From: SZAS-79 sp963844255
Lineage (GTDB): Bacteria > Pseudomonadota > Gammaproteobacteria > Burkholderiales > SG8-39
Direction: 5' to 3'
NCBI GenBank assembly: GCA_963844255.1
Contig: CAWJNP010000087.1
Location: 124,001 to 188,000 of the forward strand
DNA: 64,000 bases
Shown here: positions 37,888 through 47,238 of the stretch, one piece after another
How positions within the stretch are numbered: the stretch's first letter is position 1
Layout of the letters: each line of letters opens with the position of its first letter
The notes under the pieces: model-generated
Told to the model about the DNA's origin: nothing
What the model saw: only the letters and a program-made list of their open reading frames with translations
Database searches by the model: none
Made by a program: the position numbers and the translations under genes

Positions 37888-38883
37888 TCAGCTCTCCAGG
37901 AGCACGCGTACGAGCATTGCGAGCACCGCGATCAGGAATGCGATGCCGAGGAATTCGGGAGCCCGGAAGATGCGCATTTTCGCGCTCAGCGTCTCGATCA
38001 GCGCGAGGAAGGCACCGCCCAGTGCGAGCTTGCAGATAAGGACGGGCAGGGCCAGCAGCAAGCCCAGCGAGGCGCCGCTCTCGGCGATTCCGAACGGCAC
38101 GAACAGCGCGATCCCGATGCAGGAATAGACGAACAACTTGAGGCTTGCCGCCCATTCGATCATTGCGAGGTGGCGGCCCGAGTACTCGAGGATCATCGCT
38201 TCATGGATCATCGTCAGCTCGAGGTGCGTCGTCGGATTGTCCACCGGGATGCGGGCATTCTCGGCGAGCGAGACCATTGTGAAAGCCACGCCGGCGAACG
38301 CGAGGCTCGGGTAGATCACGAATTCCTTGTGTGCCAGCGCTTCGACGATCGTCGCCAGCGAGGTCGAGTGCGAGATCAGCGACGCGGTGAACATGACCAT
38401 CAACAATGCCGGTTCCGCCAGGAATCCGACCATCATTTCGCGCCGGGCCCCGAGCGAGCCGAACGCCGTTCCGATGTCCATGCCGGCGAGCGAAATGAAC
38501 ATCCGCGCCAGCGCGAGCAACCCGACCAGCGCAATGGCGTCTGCCGCGGCATTCAGCGGCAGGTCGGTACTGAGCGTCGGCACGATCGCCGCGGACAGCG
38601 CCAGGCAACTGAATATCATGTACGGTGCGAGCCGGAACAGGGGCGACGCGTTGTGGGCGAGCACCACTTCCTTGGCGAACAGTTTGAGCAGCATGCGGTA
38701 GGGCTGCAGGATGCCGGGACCGGTCCTGTTCTGCAGCCACGCGCGGCACTGGTTGACCCAGCCGGTAAGCAGGGGCGCGAGAAGGATCGCAAGCACCATT
38801 TCGGTGAACTGCGCGGCCATGCCTGCAGCGGAAATCACCATGGCATTCCAGGCCTTTTCGGCGTCGCGGTCATCATCTGACAA
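37888..38883 (-). CDS. Hydrogenase-4-like membrane subunit C (NuoH/HyfC family)
   Basis: A 331-residue NuoH-type subunit with about eight membrane helices that should anchor the soluble arm. The cytoplasmic-loop signatures NRTGPGILQPYRMLLKLFAKE, ENARIPVDNPTTHLELTMIH and the conserved Glu-rich turn are clear. The start at 38883 overlaps the B-subunit gene by 11 bases and gives an unusually charged leader (MSDDDRDAEK); an internal ATG at 38841 is a possible alternative. Confidence 0.87.
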   Translation of the reverse strand: MSDDDRDAEKAWNAMVISAAGMAAQFTEMVLAILLAPLLTGWVNQCRAWLQNRTGPGILQPYRMLLKLFAKEVVLAHNASPLFRLAPYMIFSCLALSAAIVPTLSTDLPLNAAADAIALVGLLALARMFISLAGMDIGTAFGSLGARREMMVGFLAEPALLMVMFTASLISHSTSLATIVEALAHKEFVIYPSLAFAGVAFTMVSLAENARIPVDNPTTHLELTMIHEAMILEYSGRHLAMIEWAASLKLFVYSCIGIALFVPFGIAESGASLGLLLALPVLICKLALGGAFLALIETLSAKMRIFRAPEFLGIAFLIAVLAMLVRVLLES

Positions 38884-40879
38884 ACAGCAGCAACGCCAGC
38901 AGTGTCACGAAACTGTAGATGAGATAGACCGAGATTCGTCCGCGCTGCAATACCGTGATCAGCCCGGTTGCGCGCATCACGCCGCGCGCGAACGGCAGAA
39001 ACAGCCAGTGCCATATGGGGTCACCGACGGTTTCAGCGTAGCGCGGCTTCGCGTCGAACGGACCCGGGAGCTGCTGCTCGACCCGGAAATACTGCTCAAA
39101 TACCCGGCGCACCGGTTGGCCGAAACCCTGCGCGGTATCCTGCATGCGCGAGTCGAGATACGGAAACCCGCAGTCCCAGGCTGCGCCGCGCCGCATGCGT
39201 CCATGGTAGAAGAGACGCACGCAAAGCCACGCAACCGCGAACAGCAGCACGGTCATGAGCAGGAACAGCAGCGGACTGTAGCTCGCCCTCTCCGCGCTGA
39301 TCGGCACCAGGAAAAGCCAGCCGCTGGAAGCCGACTGAGTGGCGATTCCGTAGCCGGTCAGCGGGCGCGTGACCTGCTCGATCAGCCCGATCACGGTCAG
39401 AGGGAACAGGCCGAGGGCCACACAGCCGCAGGCGAGCCACAGCAGCCCGGCACGCTTCCACAGGCCTGCATCCTGGACTTCAACCAGTCTCGGCTCGCGC
39501 GGCTGGCCGAGAAACACCACTCCGTAGAACTTGACCATCACGTAACCCGACAGCGCAGCCGTCAGCGCGATCAGTCCGGCGGCAACCGGGACCAGCATGT
39601 TCAGGTAGGCATGGGGCAGCCCGGGTGTGAACAGGAACGCCTGCAGGAGCAGCCATTCCGAGACGAAGCCGTTCAGCGGCGGCAACCCTGCGATCGCAAG
39701 TGTGCCGACCAGCGACAGCCAGGCCACCCAGGGCATGCGATGGATCAGGCCGCCGAGCTTGCCCAGCGAGCGCTCCTTGGTGGAGTGCAGAACCGAGCCC
39801 GTGGCTAGAAACAACAGGCTTTTGAAGAAAGCGTGGTTGATGCAGTGGTAGAGCGTTGCTGTCAGCGCAAGCGCCGCGAGCGGGCCCATCGAGAAACCGC
39901 GGAACAGGATGGTCAGGCCGAAGCCGCTTGCGATCAGTCCGATGTTCTCAATCGACGAATACGCGAGCAGCCGTTTCATGTCGGTCTGAACCGCCGCGAA
40001 GACGATGCCGAACAGGGCCGACACGAGGCCGATGCTCAGGGCGATGACGCCCCACCACCACAGTGGATTGCCGATCAGGTCGAAGGTCACGCGCAGCAGG
40101 CCGTAGATCGCAGTCTTCAGCATCACCGCGCTCATCAGGGCCGAGACCGGCGAAGGCGCCGCCGGATGCGCTTCGGGCAGCCAGACGTGCAGCGGCAGCA
40201 GGCCGGCCTTGGCGCCGAAGCCCAGCAGCGCGAGCAGGAAGGCGACGGTGCCCCACAGCGGTGTGGGATGCGAGGCGCGCATGGACGCGAACTCGTAGCT
40301 GCCGCTGCCGCCTTCCAGGGCCCCGAAGCACATCAGGATCGCCAACGCGCCGACGTGCGCGATCAGCAGGTACAGGAATCCCGCACGCCGGATCTCGGCA
40401 TGGCGGTGGTCTGTGGTCACCAGGAAGAACGAGGACAGGGCCATCGTCTCCCAGGCCACCATGAAAAAGTAGGCGTCGTCGGCTGTGAGCACCAGCGCCA
40501 TGCTGGCGAGGAACACGTGGTAGTAGAAGCACAGCAGCCCCGGGAGCGTGCCCTGTTCGCCGTGCCGGAAGTAGCCGCTGGCGAACACCGAGATGCCTGC
40601 AGCGACGCTCCCCGTGAGCAGGAGGAAGAATGCCGACAGCGCGTCGATGCGCGCGTGGAACGGCAGATCGGGGAGGCCGAGTGGCAGGATGACGATGGCG
40701 GGCGGTTCGAAAATTGCACCTAGTGCGACGACCGCCATCAGAATGCCGACGAGGGCTCCGAGCGGGAACAGTACCCGCGCGATGTAGAAGAAATTGCGCG
40801 GCGCGAAAAAGCCCGCGCCGCCGATCGCAAGCCACGCGGCGGCGAGCCAGAGCGTTGCGTGCAGGGAGTCGAGACTCAC
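38873..40879 (-). CDS. Hydrogenase-4-like membrane subunit B (antiporter-like, HyfB)
   Basis: A 668-residue antiporter-like membrane protein, first gene of the six-gene complex (order B-C-E-F-G-I). WETMALSSFFLVTTDHRHAE carries the conserved channel Glu, and LLPLHVWLPEAHPAAPSPVS and LLAYSSIENIGLIASGFG the discontinuous-helix motifs. The start is a GTG (no in-frame ATG near), only 15 bases after the metG stop on the same strand, so the complex may be co-transcribed with metG. Genes for HyfA/HyfH ferredoxins, formate dehydrogenase and hydrogenase maturation are absent from the window. Confidence 0.87.
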   Translation of the reverse strand: MSLDSLHATLWLAAAWLAIGGAGFFAPRNFFYIARVLFPLGALVGILMAVVALGAIFEPPAIVILPLGLPDLPFHARIDALSAFFLLLTGSVAAGISVFASGYFRHGEQGTLPGLLCFYYHVFLASMALVLTADDAYFFMVAWETMALSSFFLVTTDHRHAEIRRAGFLYLLIAHVGALAILMCFGALEGGSGSYEFASMRASHPTPLWGTVAFLLALLGFGAKAGLLPLHVWLPEAHPAAPSPVSALMSAVMLKTAIYGLLRVTFDLIGNPLWWWGVIALSIGLVSALFGIVFAAVQTDMKRLLAYSSIENIGLIASGFGLTILFRGFSMGPLAALALTATLYHCINHAFFKSLLFLATGSVLHSTKERSLGKLGGLIHRMPWVAWLSLVGTLAIAGLPPLNGFVSEWLLLQAFLFTPGLPHAYLNMLVPVAAGLIALTAALSGYVMVKFYGVVFLGQPREPRLVEVQDAGLWKRAGLLWLACGCVALGLFPLTVIGLIEQVTRPLTGYGIATQSASSGWLFLVPISAERASYSPLLFLLMTVLLFAVAWLCVRLFYHGRMRRGAAWDCGFPYLDSRMQDTAQGFGQPVRRVFEQYFRVEQQLPGPFDAKPRYAETVGDPIWHWLFLPFARGVMRATGLITVLQRGRISVYLIYSFVTLLALLLFVR

Positions 40880-40894
40880 GCGCGCATGTCCGGG

Positions 40895-42992
40895 CTATTT
40901 CACCTTCATGCCAGGCTGCGCGCCGCTGTCCGGGGACAGCAGGAAGATGCCGGGGCCTTCGCCCGAGGCCGCGAGCACCATGCCCTCCGAGAGCCCGAAG
41001 CGCATCTTTCGCGGCGCGAGGTTGGCAACCATCACGGTCAGGCGGCCCTTGAGCTGCTCGGGGGTGTAGGCGGATTTGATCCCGGCGAACACGGTGCGGG
41101 TTTCGCCGCCCAGATCCAGCGTCAGTTTGACGAGCTTGTCCGCACCCTCCACGGCTTCTGCGTTGGCGATCAGCGCAACCCGAAGATCCACCTTGGCGAA
41201 ATCGTCGATCGAGATCGAGGAATCGGCCGTGGCAGGTGCGGGCGCGGCGGGGATGGTGGGTGCGGTCACGGTTTTGGCTTCTTTCAGTTCAGGTGCGCTG
41301 GGAAGGTCGAAGAGCGCGTCGAGTTGCTTCGGGTCGACGCGCGTCATGAGGTGCTTGTATTCGTCGATCGTGTGGCCGCCCTCGAGCACGGTCTGGGCAT
41401 CTTTCCATTCGAGCGAAGGGATGTTCAGAAACTTCTCCACGCTCCCGGCAAGCGCAGGCATCACGGGTTTCAAGTAGAGCGTAAGGATCCGGAACGCGTT
41501 GATCGCCACCGTGCATACGACGTGGAGCCGGTTTTGGCTCTCCTCGCCAGCCTGCTTGGCGATTTCCCAAGGCTTCTTTTCATCTACATAATGATTCACT
41601 GCATCGGCAAGCGTCATGATCTGACGCAAAGCTTTGCCATACTCCCGAGAATCAAAAAGGTCTGCAATCTCGTTCGCCGCCGTAGCGAGTTCGTTTTGCA
41701 GCGACTCCTTGTCTGCCAGAGCTCCCTCCATCGAAAGGAGCTTGCTGCCGAACTTGTTGCGCAGGAACGGGGCGCAGCGGCTCGCGATGTTGATGTACTT
41801 GCCCACGAGATCGCTGTTCACCCGCGCGAGGAAATCGTCCGGGTTGAAATCCAGGTCCTCGACGTTGGCGTTCAGCTTGGCTGCGATGTAGTAGCGCAGC
41901 CACTCCGGATTCATGCCCTAGCTCGAGATAGCGCAGCGGCGAGATCCCGGTGCCGCGGCTCTTCGACATCTTCTCGCCGGAGACGTTGATGAAGCCGTGC
42001 ACGAAGACGTTGGTCGGCACCTTGTAGTACGGGCCGGCGAACTTGAGCATCGCCGGCCAGAACAGGGTGTGAAAGTAGATGATGTCCTTGCCGATGAAAT
42101 GCACCTGTTCGGTGTTCGCGTCGGCAAGGAAGGCCTCGAAGTCGATCGCCCGCCTTCGCGCAGTAGGCTTTGAAGCTGGCGAGGTAGCCGATCGGCGCGT
42201 CGAGCCAGACGTAGAAGTACTTGCCGGGCGCATCGGGGATCTGGATGCCGAAGTAGGGCGCGTCGCGCGAGATGTCCCAGTCGCCCAGCGCCTTGTCGCC
42301 TTCGCCGTCCAGCCATTCGCGCGCCTTGTTGGCGACCTGCGGCTGCAGGCGCTGCGGCTGGTCGATCCAGTCGCGCAGGAAGGCCACGCAGGCGTCGTCG
42401 GAGAGCTTGAAGAAATAGTGCTCGGAGCTCTTTCATCACCGGCGTGGCGCCCGAGAGCGTCGAGTAGGGATTCTTCAGGTCGGTGGGCGAATAGACCGAA
42501 CTGCAGTTCTCGCAGGCATCGCCGTACTGGTCCTTCGCGCCGCACTTCGGGCATTCGCCCTTGATGTAGCGGTCGGCGAGGAACATGCCCTTCACCGGGT
42601 CGTAGAACTGCTCGACCGGCTTCTTGTAGATCAGGCCCGCTTTCGACAGGCGCTTGTAGATGTCCTGCGAGAGCTAGGTGTTCTCCGGCGAGTGGGTCGA
42701 GTGCCAGTGGTCGAACCGGATGTGGAAGCCGTCCAGGTACTGCTTGCGGCCCGCGGCAATCCGCCGCGACAAAATCTTCCGGGCGTTATGTCCCGGCCTT
42801 TTCGGCCGCAAGCATGATCGGCGCGCCGTGCGCGTCGTCGGCGCCGACGAAATGCACGGTATTGCCCTGCATGCGCTGGAAGCGCACCCAGATGTCGGCC
42901 TGGATGTACTCCATGATGTGACCGACGTGGAACGGCCCGTTGGCGTAGGGCAGCGCCGTGGTGACGAAGATCTTGCGGGCGGGGGCGTGCAT
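40895..42992 (-). CDS. metG: Methionyl-tRNA synthetase, several frameshifts and one in-frame TAG
   Basis: Charges tRNA-Met. Starts MHAPARKIFVTTALPYANGP with HVGH next (HIGH motif). The zinc-knuckle region CPKCGAKDQYGDACENC is intact, as are YFYVWLDAPIGY, the KMSKSRGTG signature and the C-terminal tRNA-binding EMAP/Trbp111 domain (DLRVALIANAEAVEGADKLV). One-base insertions at codon boundaries occur at ~41916-8, 42147, 42424-5 and 42761-2; a three-base disturbance with a TAA lies at ~42783-42796; and 42674-42676 reads TAG where family members have a polar residue (ENT-x-LSQ), probably GAG changed to TAG. The product would be about 690 residues. The last 340 codons are undamaged. Confidence 0.92.
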
Positions 42993-43037
42993 CGAGGGAA
43001 CCGAACCAAAGGCGCAATTCTAACAAAGCGGGTAGGG

Positions 43038-43070
43038 TCTCTGCGCCGGAATCGTGTTCCGGCGCAGAGA
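43038..43070. promoter_or_regulatory. Perfect 14-bp stem-loop between metG and apbC
   Basis: TCTCTGCGCCGGAA and TTCCGGCGCAGAGA pair without mismatch around a TCGTG loop in the 126-base divergent gap. TACACT at 43076-43081 may be the -10 of apbC, and a leftward TAGAAT near 43017-43022 that of metG, which would put this palindrome between both promoters, a good place for an operator. It could also be a transcribed structure. Confidence 0.5.
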
Positions 43071-43118
43071 TTTGGTTACACTTGCCCCTCTCCAGAATCC
43101 GCACAACCCGGTCACCCC

Positions 43119-44212
43119 ATGCCCCTCAGCGAAGCACAGGTCCAGTCCGCCCTCAAGGAACTGGTCGATCCGAACACCGGACGAGGATTTCATTTCGACC
43201 CGATCCGCAAAGAACATCAAGGTCTCCGGCGACGACGTCTCGCTCGACATCGAACTCGGTTATCCGGGCGAAAAGCCAGTTCGATCCCATCCGCAAGCAG
43301 GTGCTCGCGAAACTGCGCGCCCTGCCGGGCGCGGGCAACGTCAGCGTCGGGCGTGACCAGCAAGGTCGTCTCGCACGCTGTGCAGCGCGGGGTGAAGCTG
43401 ATTCCCGGCATCAAGAACATCATCGCCGTGGCCTCGGGCAAGGGTGGCGTGGGCAAGAGCACCACCGCGGTCAATCTCGCGCTGGCGCTGGCGGCCGAAG
43501 GGCGCCAGCGTCGGCATGCTCGACGCCGACATCTACGGGCCCTCGCAGCCGACCATGCTCGGCATCAGCGGCCGGCCGGAGTCGAAGGACGGCAAGAGCC
43601 TGGAGCCGATGGAAGGCCATGGCATACAGGCGATCTCGATCGGCTTCCTGATCGATGCCGACACGCCCATGGTCTGGCGCGGACCGATGGTGACCCAGGC
43701 GCTCGAGCAGCTGCTGAAGGAAACCCGCTGGCGCGACATCGACTACCTCGTCGTCGACCTGCCGCCCGGCACCGGCGACATCCAGCTGACGCTGGCGCAG
43801 AAGGTGCCGGTCACCGGCGCCGTCATCGTCACCACGCCGCAGGACATCGCGCTGCTCGACGCGAAGAAGGGCCTCAAGATGTTCGAGAAGGTCGGCATCC
43901 CGATCCTCGGCATCGTCGAGAACATGAGCACGCACATCTGCTCGAAGTGCGGCCACGAGGAGCACATCTTCGGCGCCGGCGGTGCGCAGCGCATGGGCAA
44001 GGACTACGGCGTGGACGTGCTCGGCAGCCTGCCGCTGGACATCGCGATCCGCGAGCAGGCCGACTCGGGCAAGCCGAGCGTGGTTTCGGATCCGGACGGA
44101 CGAGATCGCCGAGATCTACCGCGCGATCGCGCGCCGCTGCGCGGTCAAGATCGCCGAGAGCCAGAAAGACATGACCGCCAAGTTTCCGAATATCGTGGTG
44201 CAGAACACTTGA
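43119..44212 (+). CDS. apbC: Iron-sulfur cluster carrier ATPase ApbC/Mrp, five frameshifts
   Basis: About 363 residues when corrected. The N-terminal MIP18-like domain (MPLSEAQVQSALKELVDP) is followed by the P-loop VASGKGGVGKSTTAVNLALA, MLDADIYGPSQPTMLG, DLPPGTGDIQLTLAQ and the cluster-binding CxxC in STHICSKCGHEEHIF. It binds and transfers [4Fe-4S] clusters. Extra bases at codon boundaries lie at 43179-80, 43266-8, 43349-51, 43500-2 and 44098-9, all G in the sense strand. The TACACT box at 43076-43081 may be its -10. The stop overlaps the TTG start of the next gene. Confidence 0.92.
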
Positions 44213-44805
44213 AGGTTTTTGGGGACGTTTGGTCGGGGAATTGTTACAAGGTCAAGCTGGCGCTGACACAGCTGCGCCTCCCGTTCGAGTGGGTGGACAT
44301 CGACATCATGAAGAGTGAGTCGAAGACACCCGAATTTCTTGCGATGAACCCGAACGGTCGCGTGCCGACCCTTCAGCTGGATGACGGCATCTGCCTGCCC
44401 GAGTCGAACGCGATCCTCTGGTATCTCGCAGAAGGCACCCCGCTCGTTCCTGACTCAAGGCTTGCGCGTGCCCAGGCGCTGCAGTGGATGTTTTTCGAGC
44501 AGTACAGCCACGAGCCGAACATCGCGACTTCCCGCTACATCAAGAGGTATCTCGGCAACCCGCCGGAGAAAGCAGCGGCTCTCGCAGCCCGAGTGGGACC
44601 GGGATACGCGGCCCTCAGGGTGATGGAGACCCATCTCAAGGCCAACGACTGGTTCGCGGGCGGACAGTACTCGATTGCTGACATCACGCTGTACGCCTAT
44701 ACGCACTGCGCAGGCGAGGGCGGTTTCGATCTTGCCCGGTTTCCCTCCATCCGTGCCTGGTTGGAGGCGGTCGCTGCGCGACCGTTGCACGTCGCGATGG
44801 GCTGA
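44209..44805 (+). CDS. Glutathione S-transferase family protein
   Basis: A 198-residue GST. The N-terminal thioredoxin-like domain has VWSGNCYKVKLALTQLRLPF with the Ser/Cys active-site region, then NPNGRVPTLQLDDG (cis-Pro) and LPESNAILWYLAE (the Glu-Ser glutathione-binding pair). The C-terminal helical domain has YSIADITLYAYTH with the conserved N-capping box. The start is a TTG overlapping the apbC stop, so it is probably translated by coupling. Substrate unknown. Confidence 0.87.
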   Translation: MKVFGDVWSGNCYKVKLALTQLRLPFEWVDIDIMKSESKTPEFLAMNPNGRVPTLQLDDGICLPESNAILWYLAEGTPLVPDSRLARAQALQWMFFEQYSHEPNIATSRYIKRYLGNPPEKAAALAARVGPGYAALRVMETHLKANDWFAGGQYSIADITLYAYTHCAGEGGFDLARFPSIRAWLEAVAARPLHVAMG

Positions 44806-44978
44806 GTCCGGCCTGAATCGCCCGGATCGGGCACGGACGCCTCTAGGCGATATTTCGTACGTTCTGCCCTTGGTTTGGAACTGTCCTGGACGCTCGATGC
44901 GTTCGATCGGCTGATCGCGGGCCCAGGCGGCGCTCGACCGGGCGGCGCTTGTCACACGGGATCGGCTGCTGACCGAAC
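44806..44978. other. Noncoding spacer between convergent genes
   Basis: About 170 bases between the GST gene and the secreted-protein gene, which end towards each other. No hairpin with a T tract and no coding frame of interest are visible. Confidence 0.3.
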
Positions 44979-45356
44979 TTACTGCTTTCTTCGAAATTCC
45001 GCGTCGTACGCGTCCACCTTGCCTACAAGCCTCGTTCCTACAACCGTGAGTACAATTTTGGCATTGCCGCATCCACGCAAGGCGCCCGGCGAAGTTGTCA
45101 GTTCGAGTAGATTCTCGCGAACCGAGCCTTCGATCAGATAATCGCCCGCGCAACTGTATTTCGGCACGTTGTATCGCCCGACTATTCTTCCGTTATCCGC
45201 ACTTTCTATTACGAGAGTCACGCGTTGGTTCCAAGGGCGACCATCGACCGTTATGCCCGAAAAGTCCGCTTCGTAGGTTCCAGGCAAACCTTGCTGACCA
45301 TGCGCGAGTGGTGAGAACAACAACAACGCACCAACAACGCCGATTCGAATTCGCAT
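44979..45356 (-). CDS. Secreted hypothetical protein
   Basis: A 125-residue protein with a clear Sec signal peptide (MRIRIGVVGALLLFSPLAHG, cleaved around AHG-QQ). The mature part is strand-rich with two Cys (YSCAGD and RGCGNA) likely to form a disulfide, and starts GTYEADFSGI, reminiscent of small lipocalin-like or OB-like periplasmic proteins. I do not recognise the family. Located just downstream of the ABC-type binding protein gene on the same strand but with its own spacing. Confidence 0.55.
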   Translation of the reverse strand: MRIRIGVVGALLLFSPLAHGQQGLPGTYEADFSGITVDGRPWNQRVTLVIESADNGRIVGRYNVPKYSCAGDYLIEGSVRENLLELTTSPGALRGCGNAKIVLTVVGTRLVGKVDAYDAEFRRKQ

Positions 45357-45407
45357 GTCGTTATCGCCCTTGATGAAAAGACAAGCAAGTGTCGCGCACC
45401 GGCTTTC

Positions 45408-46412
45408 TCATTCGATCACCCTGTCGGCACGCAGCAGAATCGACTGCGGAATCGCGAGGCCGAGCGCGCGTGCCGCCTTCTTGTTGATCACCAACTCGAA
45501 CGAGTTCGGCTCCTCGACCGGCAAATCCGCCGGGGGCGCGCCGCGCAGGATCTTGTCCACGTAGGCCGCAGCGCGCTGCGACATTTCGGTCACGTTGGCC
45601 GAGAACGAGATCAGGCCACCGAAATCGACGGAGGCGACCCCGGTGTAACTGGCCGGTAAGCGCACCCGCGCGGCGTGCTCGACCACTGCGCCGCGGACGC
45701 CTCCACTCAGACGGCCGTACACGAAGACCAGAACGGCATCGAACCGCCCGCGCACCATGCGGTCGAACGCCGGGCCGATTTCCCCGTCTGGACCCACATG
45801 AAATGTTTCGATGCTCACGCCCAGCCGTTCGCCGGCACCGGCGAGTTCTTTCAGGCCGTTCTGCAAAACAGAGGACATGCCCGACTGCCCGGGCGTATCG
45901 ATCAGCACGGCGACACGTTTGGCGCGGGGCAACAGCTCTTTCAACAACTGGAGGCGCTTAGGGTACAACTCCTGCTCGCGGGTGGTCACGCCGGTGATGT
46001 TGCCGCCCGGCCGCCCGAGGCTTGAAACAAAGCCTTCGCCGACAGGATCGCTGACGAACGAAAAAACGATCGGCGTTTCGGGCGCCCCTTTGCGCGCGGC
46101 GCGCACCGAGCCCGGGAGTACCGTGTGAATGACATCCACCTTTTCGGTCACCAACTCACGGGCTAGGGACTCGAAGCGACGCGGGTCGCCTTGTGCGTAT
46201 CGATTGACGATCAGGAGGTTTCGTCCCTCCGTCCATCCGAGCTCACGCAGGCGCGACTCGAAAGTCGTGCCGTAAGCAAGGTTTCCGCCCTCCTGTTTGC
46301 CGGGCCACAGACACCCGAGGCGTTTCGGAGCGAGCGCCGGTTGCGCGAGCGTGCCGAATGTCGCAGCACCAAAGGCTGCTCCCGTCGCGCGAAGAAATAG
46401 TCGCCGCTTCAT
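45408..46412 (-). CDS. ABC transporter substrate-binding protein (ABC_sub_bind family)
   Basis: A 334-residue periplasmic binding protein of the PF04392 type. An N-terminal signal with two Arg (MKRRLFLRATGAAFGAATFG) may be exported by Tat or Sec. FESRLRELGWTEGRNLLIVNR, PIVFSFVSDPVGEGFVSSLG, GGNITGV and the C-terminal NSFELVINKKAARALGLAIP are standard for the family. Cognate permease and ATPase genes are not adjacent; betaproteobacteria often carry many orphan copies. The ligand is unknown. Confidence 0.85.
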   Translation of the reverse strand: MKRRLFLRATGAAFGAATFGTLAQPALAPKRLGCLWPGKQEGGNLAYGTTFESRLRELGWTEGRNLLIVNRYAQGDPRRFESLARELVTEKVDVIHTVLPGSVRAARKGAPETPIVFSFVSDPVGEGFVSSLGRPGGNITGVTTREQELYPKRLQLLKELLPRAKRVAVLIDTPGQSGMSSVLQNGLKELAGAGERLGVSIETFHVGPDGEIGPAFDRMVRGRFDAVLVFVYGRLSGGVRGAVVEHAARVRLPASYTGVASVDFGGLISFSANVTEMSQRAAAYVDKILRGAPPADLPVEEPNSFELVINKKAARALGLAIPQSILLRADRVIE

Positions 46413-46548
46413 TCGATCACCTCGGTCGCTTCATTCGCAGTCCGCCGCATCGATCGTGAACCGCCGTACTTCGCCCGATCACCCGGCGGCTGCCTTGACC
46501 GGCGAACCGGCCGAAGCAGGCTCTCCGGAAGCTCCGGTCGGTCTTACT

Positions 46549-46974
46549 TCAGCGCTTCTTCGTCACAGGTCCGCCACGGTCCCAAAGCAGCGGCACCTTA
46601 TAGCGTTTGAATTCGCTGTCGATCGACACCAGCGTGAGGCCCTCGATCTGCGCCTGTGCGATGAGCATGCGATCGAACGGGTCCTTCAGCGGGCCGGGCA
46701 AGGCGCCTGCGGCCAGCGCATGATCGAGAGTAATAGGCAGTACTTGCATTTGTGAAGCGCTCAGCAGCCCGGCGAGATTCTCCACCGCGTCCTGCGCGTG
46801 AGGCAGTTTACCCAGCTTTGATTTGATGGCCAGTTCCCAGCCCGTCGCACTGCTCACGTACGCCTGTGAGTCCATATCCCCGATGGCCTCGCGCGCCGGG
46901 CTCGGCAGTTGCGGGTCATCGAACAGCCACCACAGCAGGGCGTGGGTGTCCAGTAGCAGCCTCAGCGGTACCAC
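46549..46974 (-). CDS. VapC-type PIN-domain toxin
   Basis: A 141-residue PIN-domain ribonuclease. The acidic active site is complete: Asp9 (LLLDTHALLWW), Glu47 (TGWELAIKSKLGKL), Asp98/Asp101 (DPFDRMLIAQA) and Asp119 (LVSIDSEF). It should cut RNA when freed from its antitoxin. The gene overlaps the antitoxin gene by 13 bases on the same strand, the usual toxin-second order. An antitoxin of the Phd/YefM type next to a PIN toxin of this class is a common pairing. Confidence 0.87.
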   Translation of the reverse strand: MVPLRLLLDTHALLWWLFDDPQLPSPAREAIGDMDSQAYVSSATGWELAIKSKLGKLPHAQDAVENLAGLLSASQMQVLPITLDHALAAGALPGPLKDPFDRMLIAQAQIEGLTLVSIDSEFKRYKVPLLWDRGGPVTKKR

Positions 46975-47189
46975 GCTTCGATCTCATCGGCCGGCAGCGG
47001 CTCGAAGAATGCTTTGGTCAGTCGCCCCTTGACCAGCCCGGGCTTGCGTTCACGGCGGGAATCGAACGCCGTCAATTTCGCGATCGGCTTGCCCGCCTTG
47101 GCGATCACGATCTCTTCGCCCCGGCCGGCGCGTTCTACAAGGCGTGACAGGTGCGTCTTTGCCTGGTGCATATTGACTTGGGTTCCCAT
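46962..47189 (-). CDS. Phd/YefM-family antitoxin
   Basis: A 75-residue DNA-binding antitoxin beginning MGTQVNMHQAKTHLSRLVER, then EEIVIAKAGKPIAKL, the standard Phd/YefM N-terminal fold; the C-terminal FFEPLPADEIEAWY is the toxin-binding tail. It neutralises the PIN toxin and represses the operon. AGGAGAAATGC lies just ahead of the ATG. Two direct repeats immediately upstream are likely operator sites. Confidence 0.87.
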   Translation of the reverse strand: MGTQVNMHQAKTHLSRLVERAGRGEEIVIAKAGKPIAKLTAFDSRRERKPGLVKGRLTKAFFEPLPADEIEAWYR

Positions 47190-47208
47190 GCATTTCTCCT
47201 GCCACGTA

Positions 47209-47238
47209 AACTAGACTAAGCTAATGAACTAGACTAAG
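47209..47238 (-). promoter_or_regulatory. Direct-repeat operator of the toxin-antitoxin operon
   Basis: AACTAGACTAAG occurs twice, at 47209-47220 and 47227-47238, with starts 18 bases apart (about 1.7 helical turns), beginning 20 bases upstream of the antitoxin start. Position and repetition fit cooperative binding of the Phd-type antitoxin. Confidence 0.6.

Noticed and set aside
33665..40879. A functional NiFe hydrogenase-4 or formate hydrogenlyase
   Set aside because: All four NiFe ligand cysteines of the large subunit are replaced, and no maturation or formate dehydrogenase genes are present.
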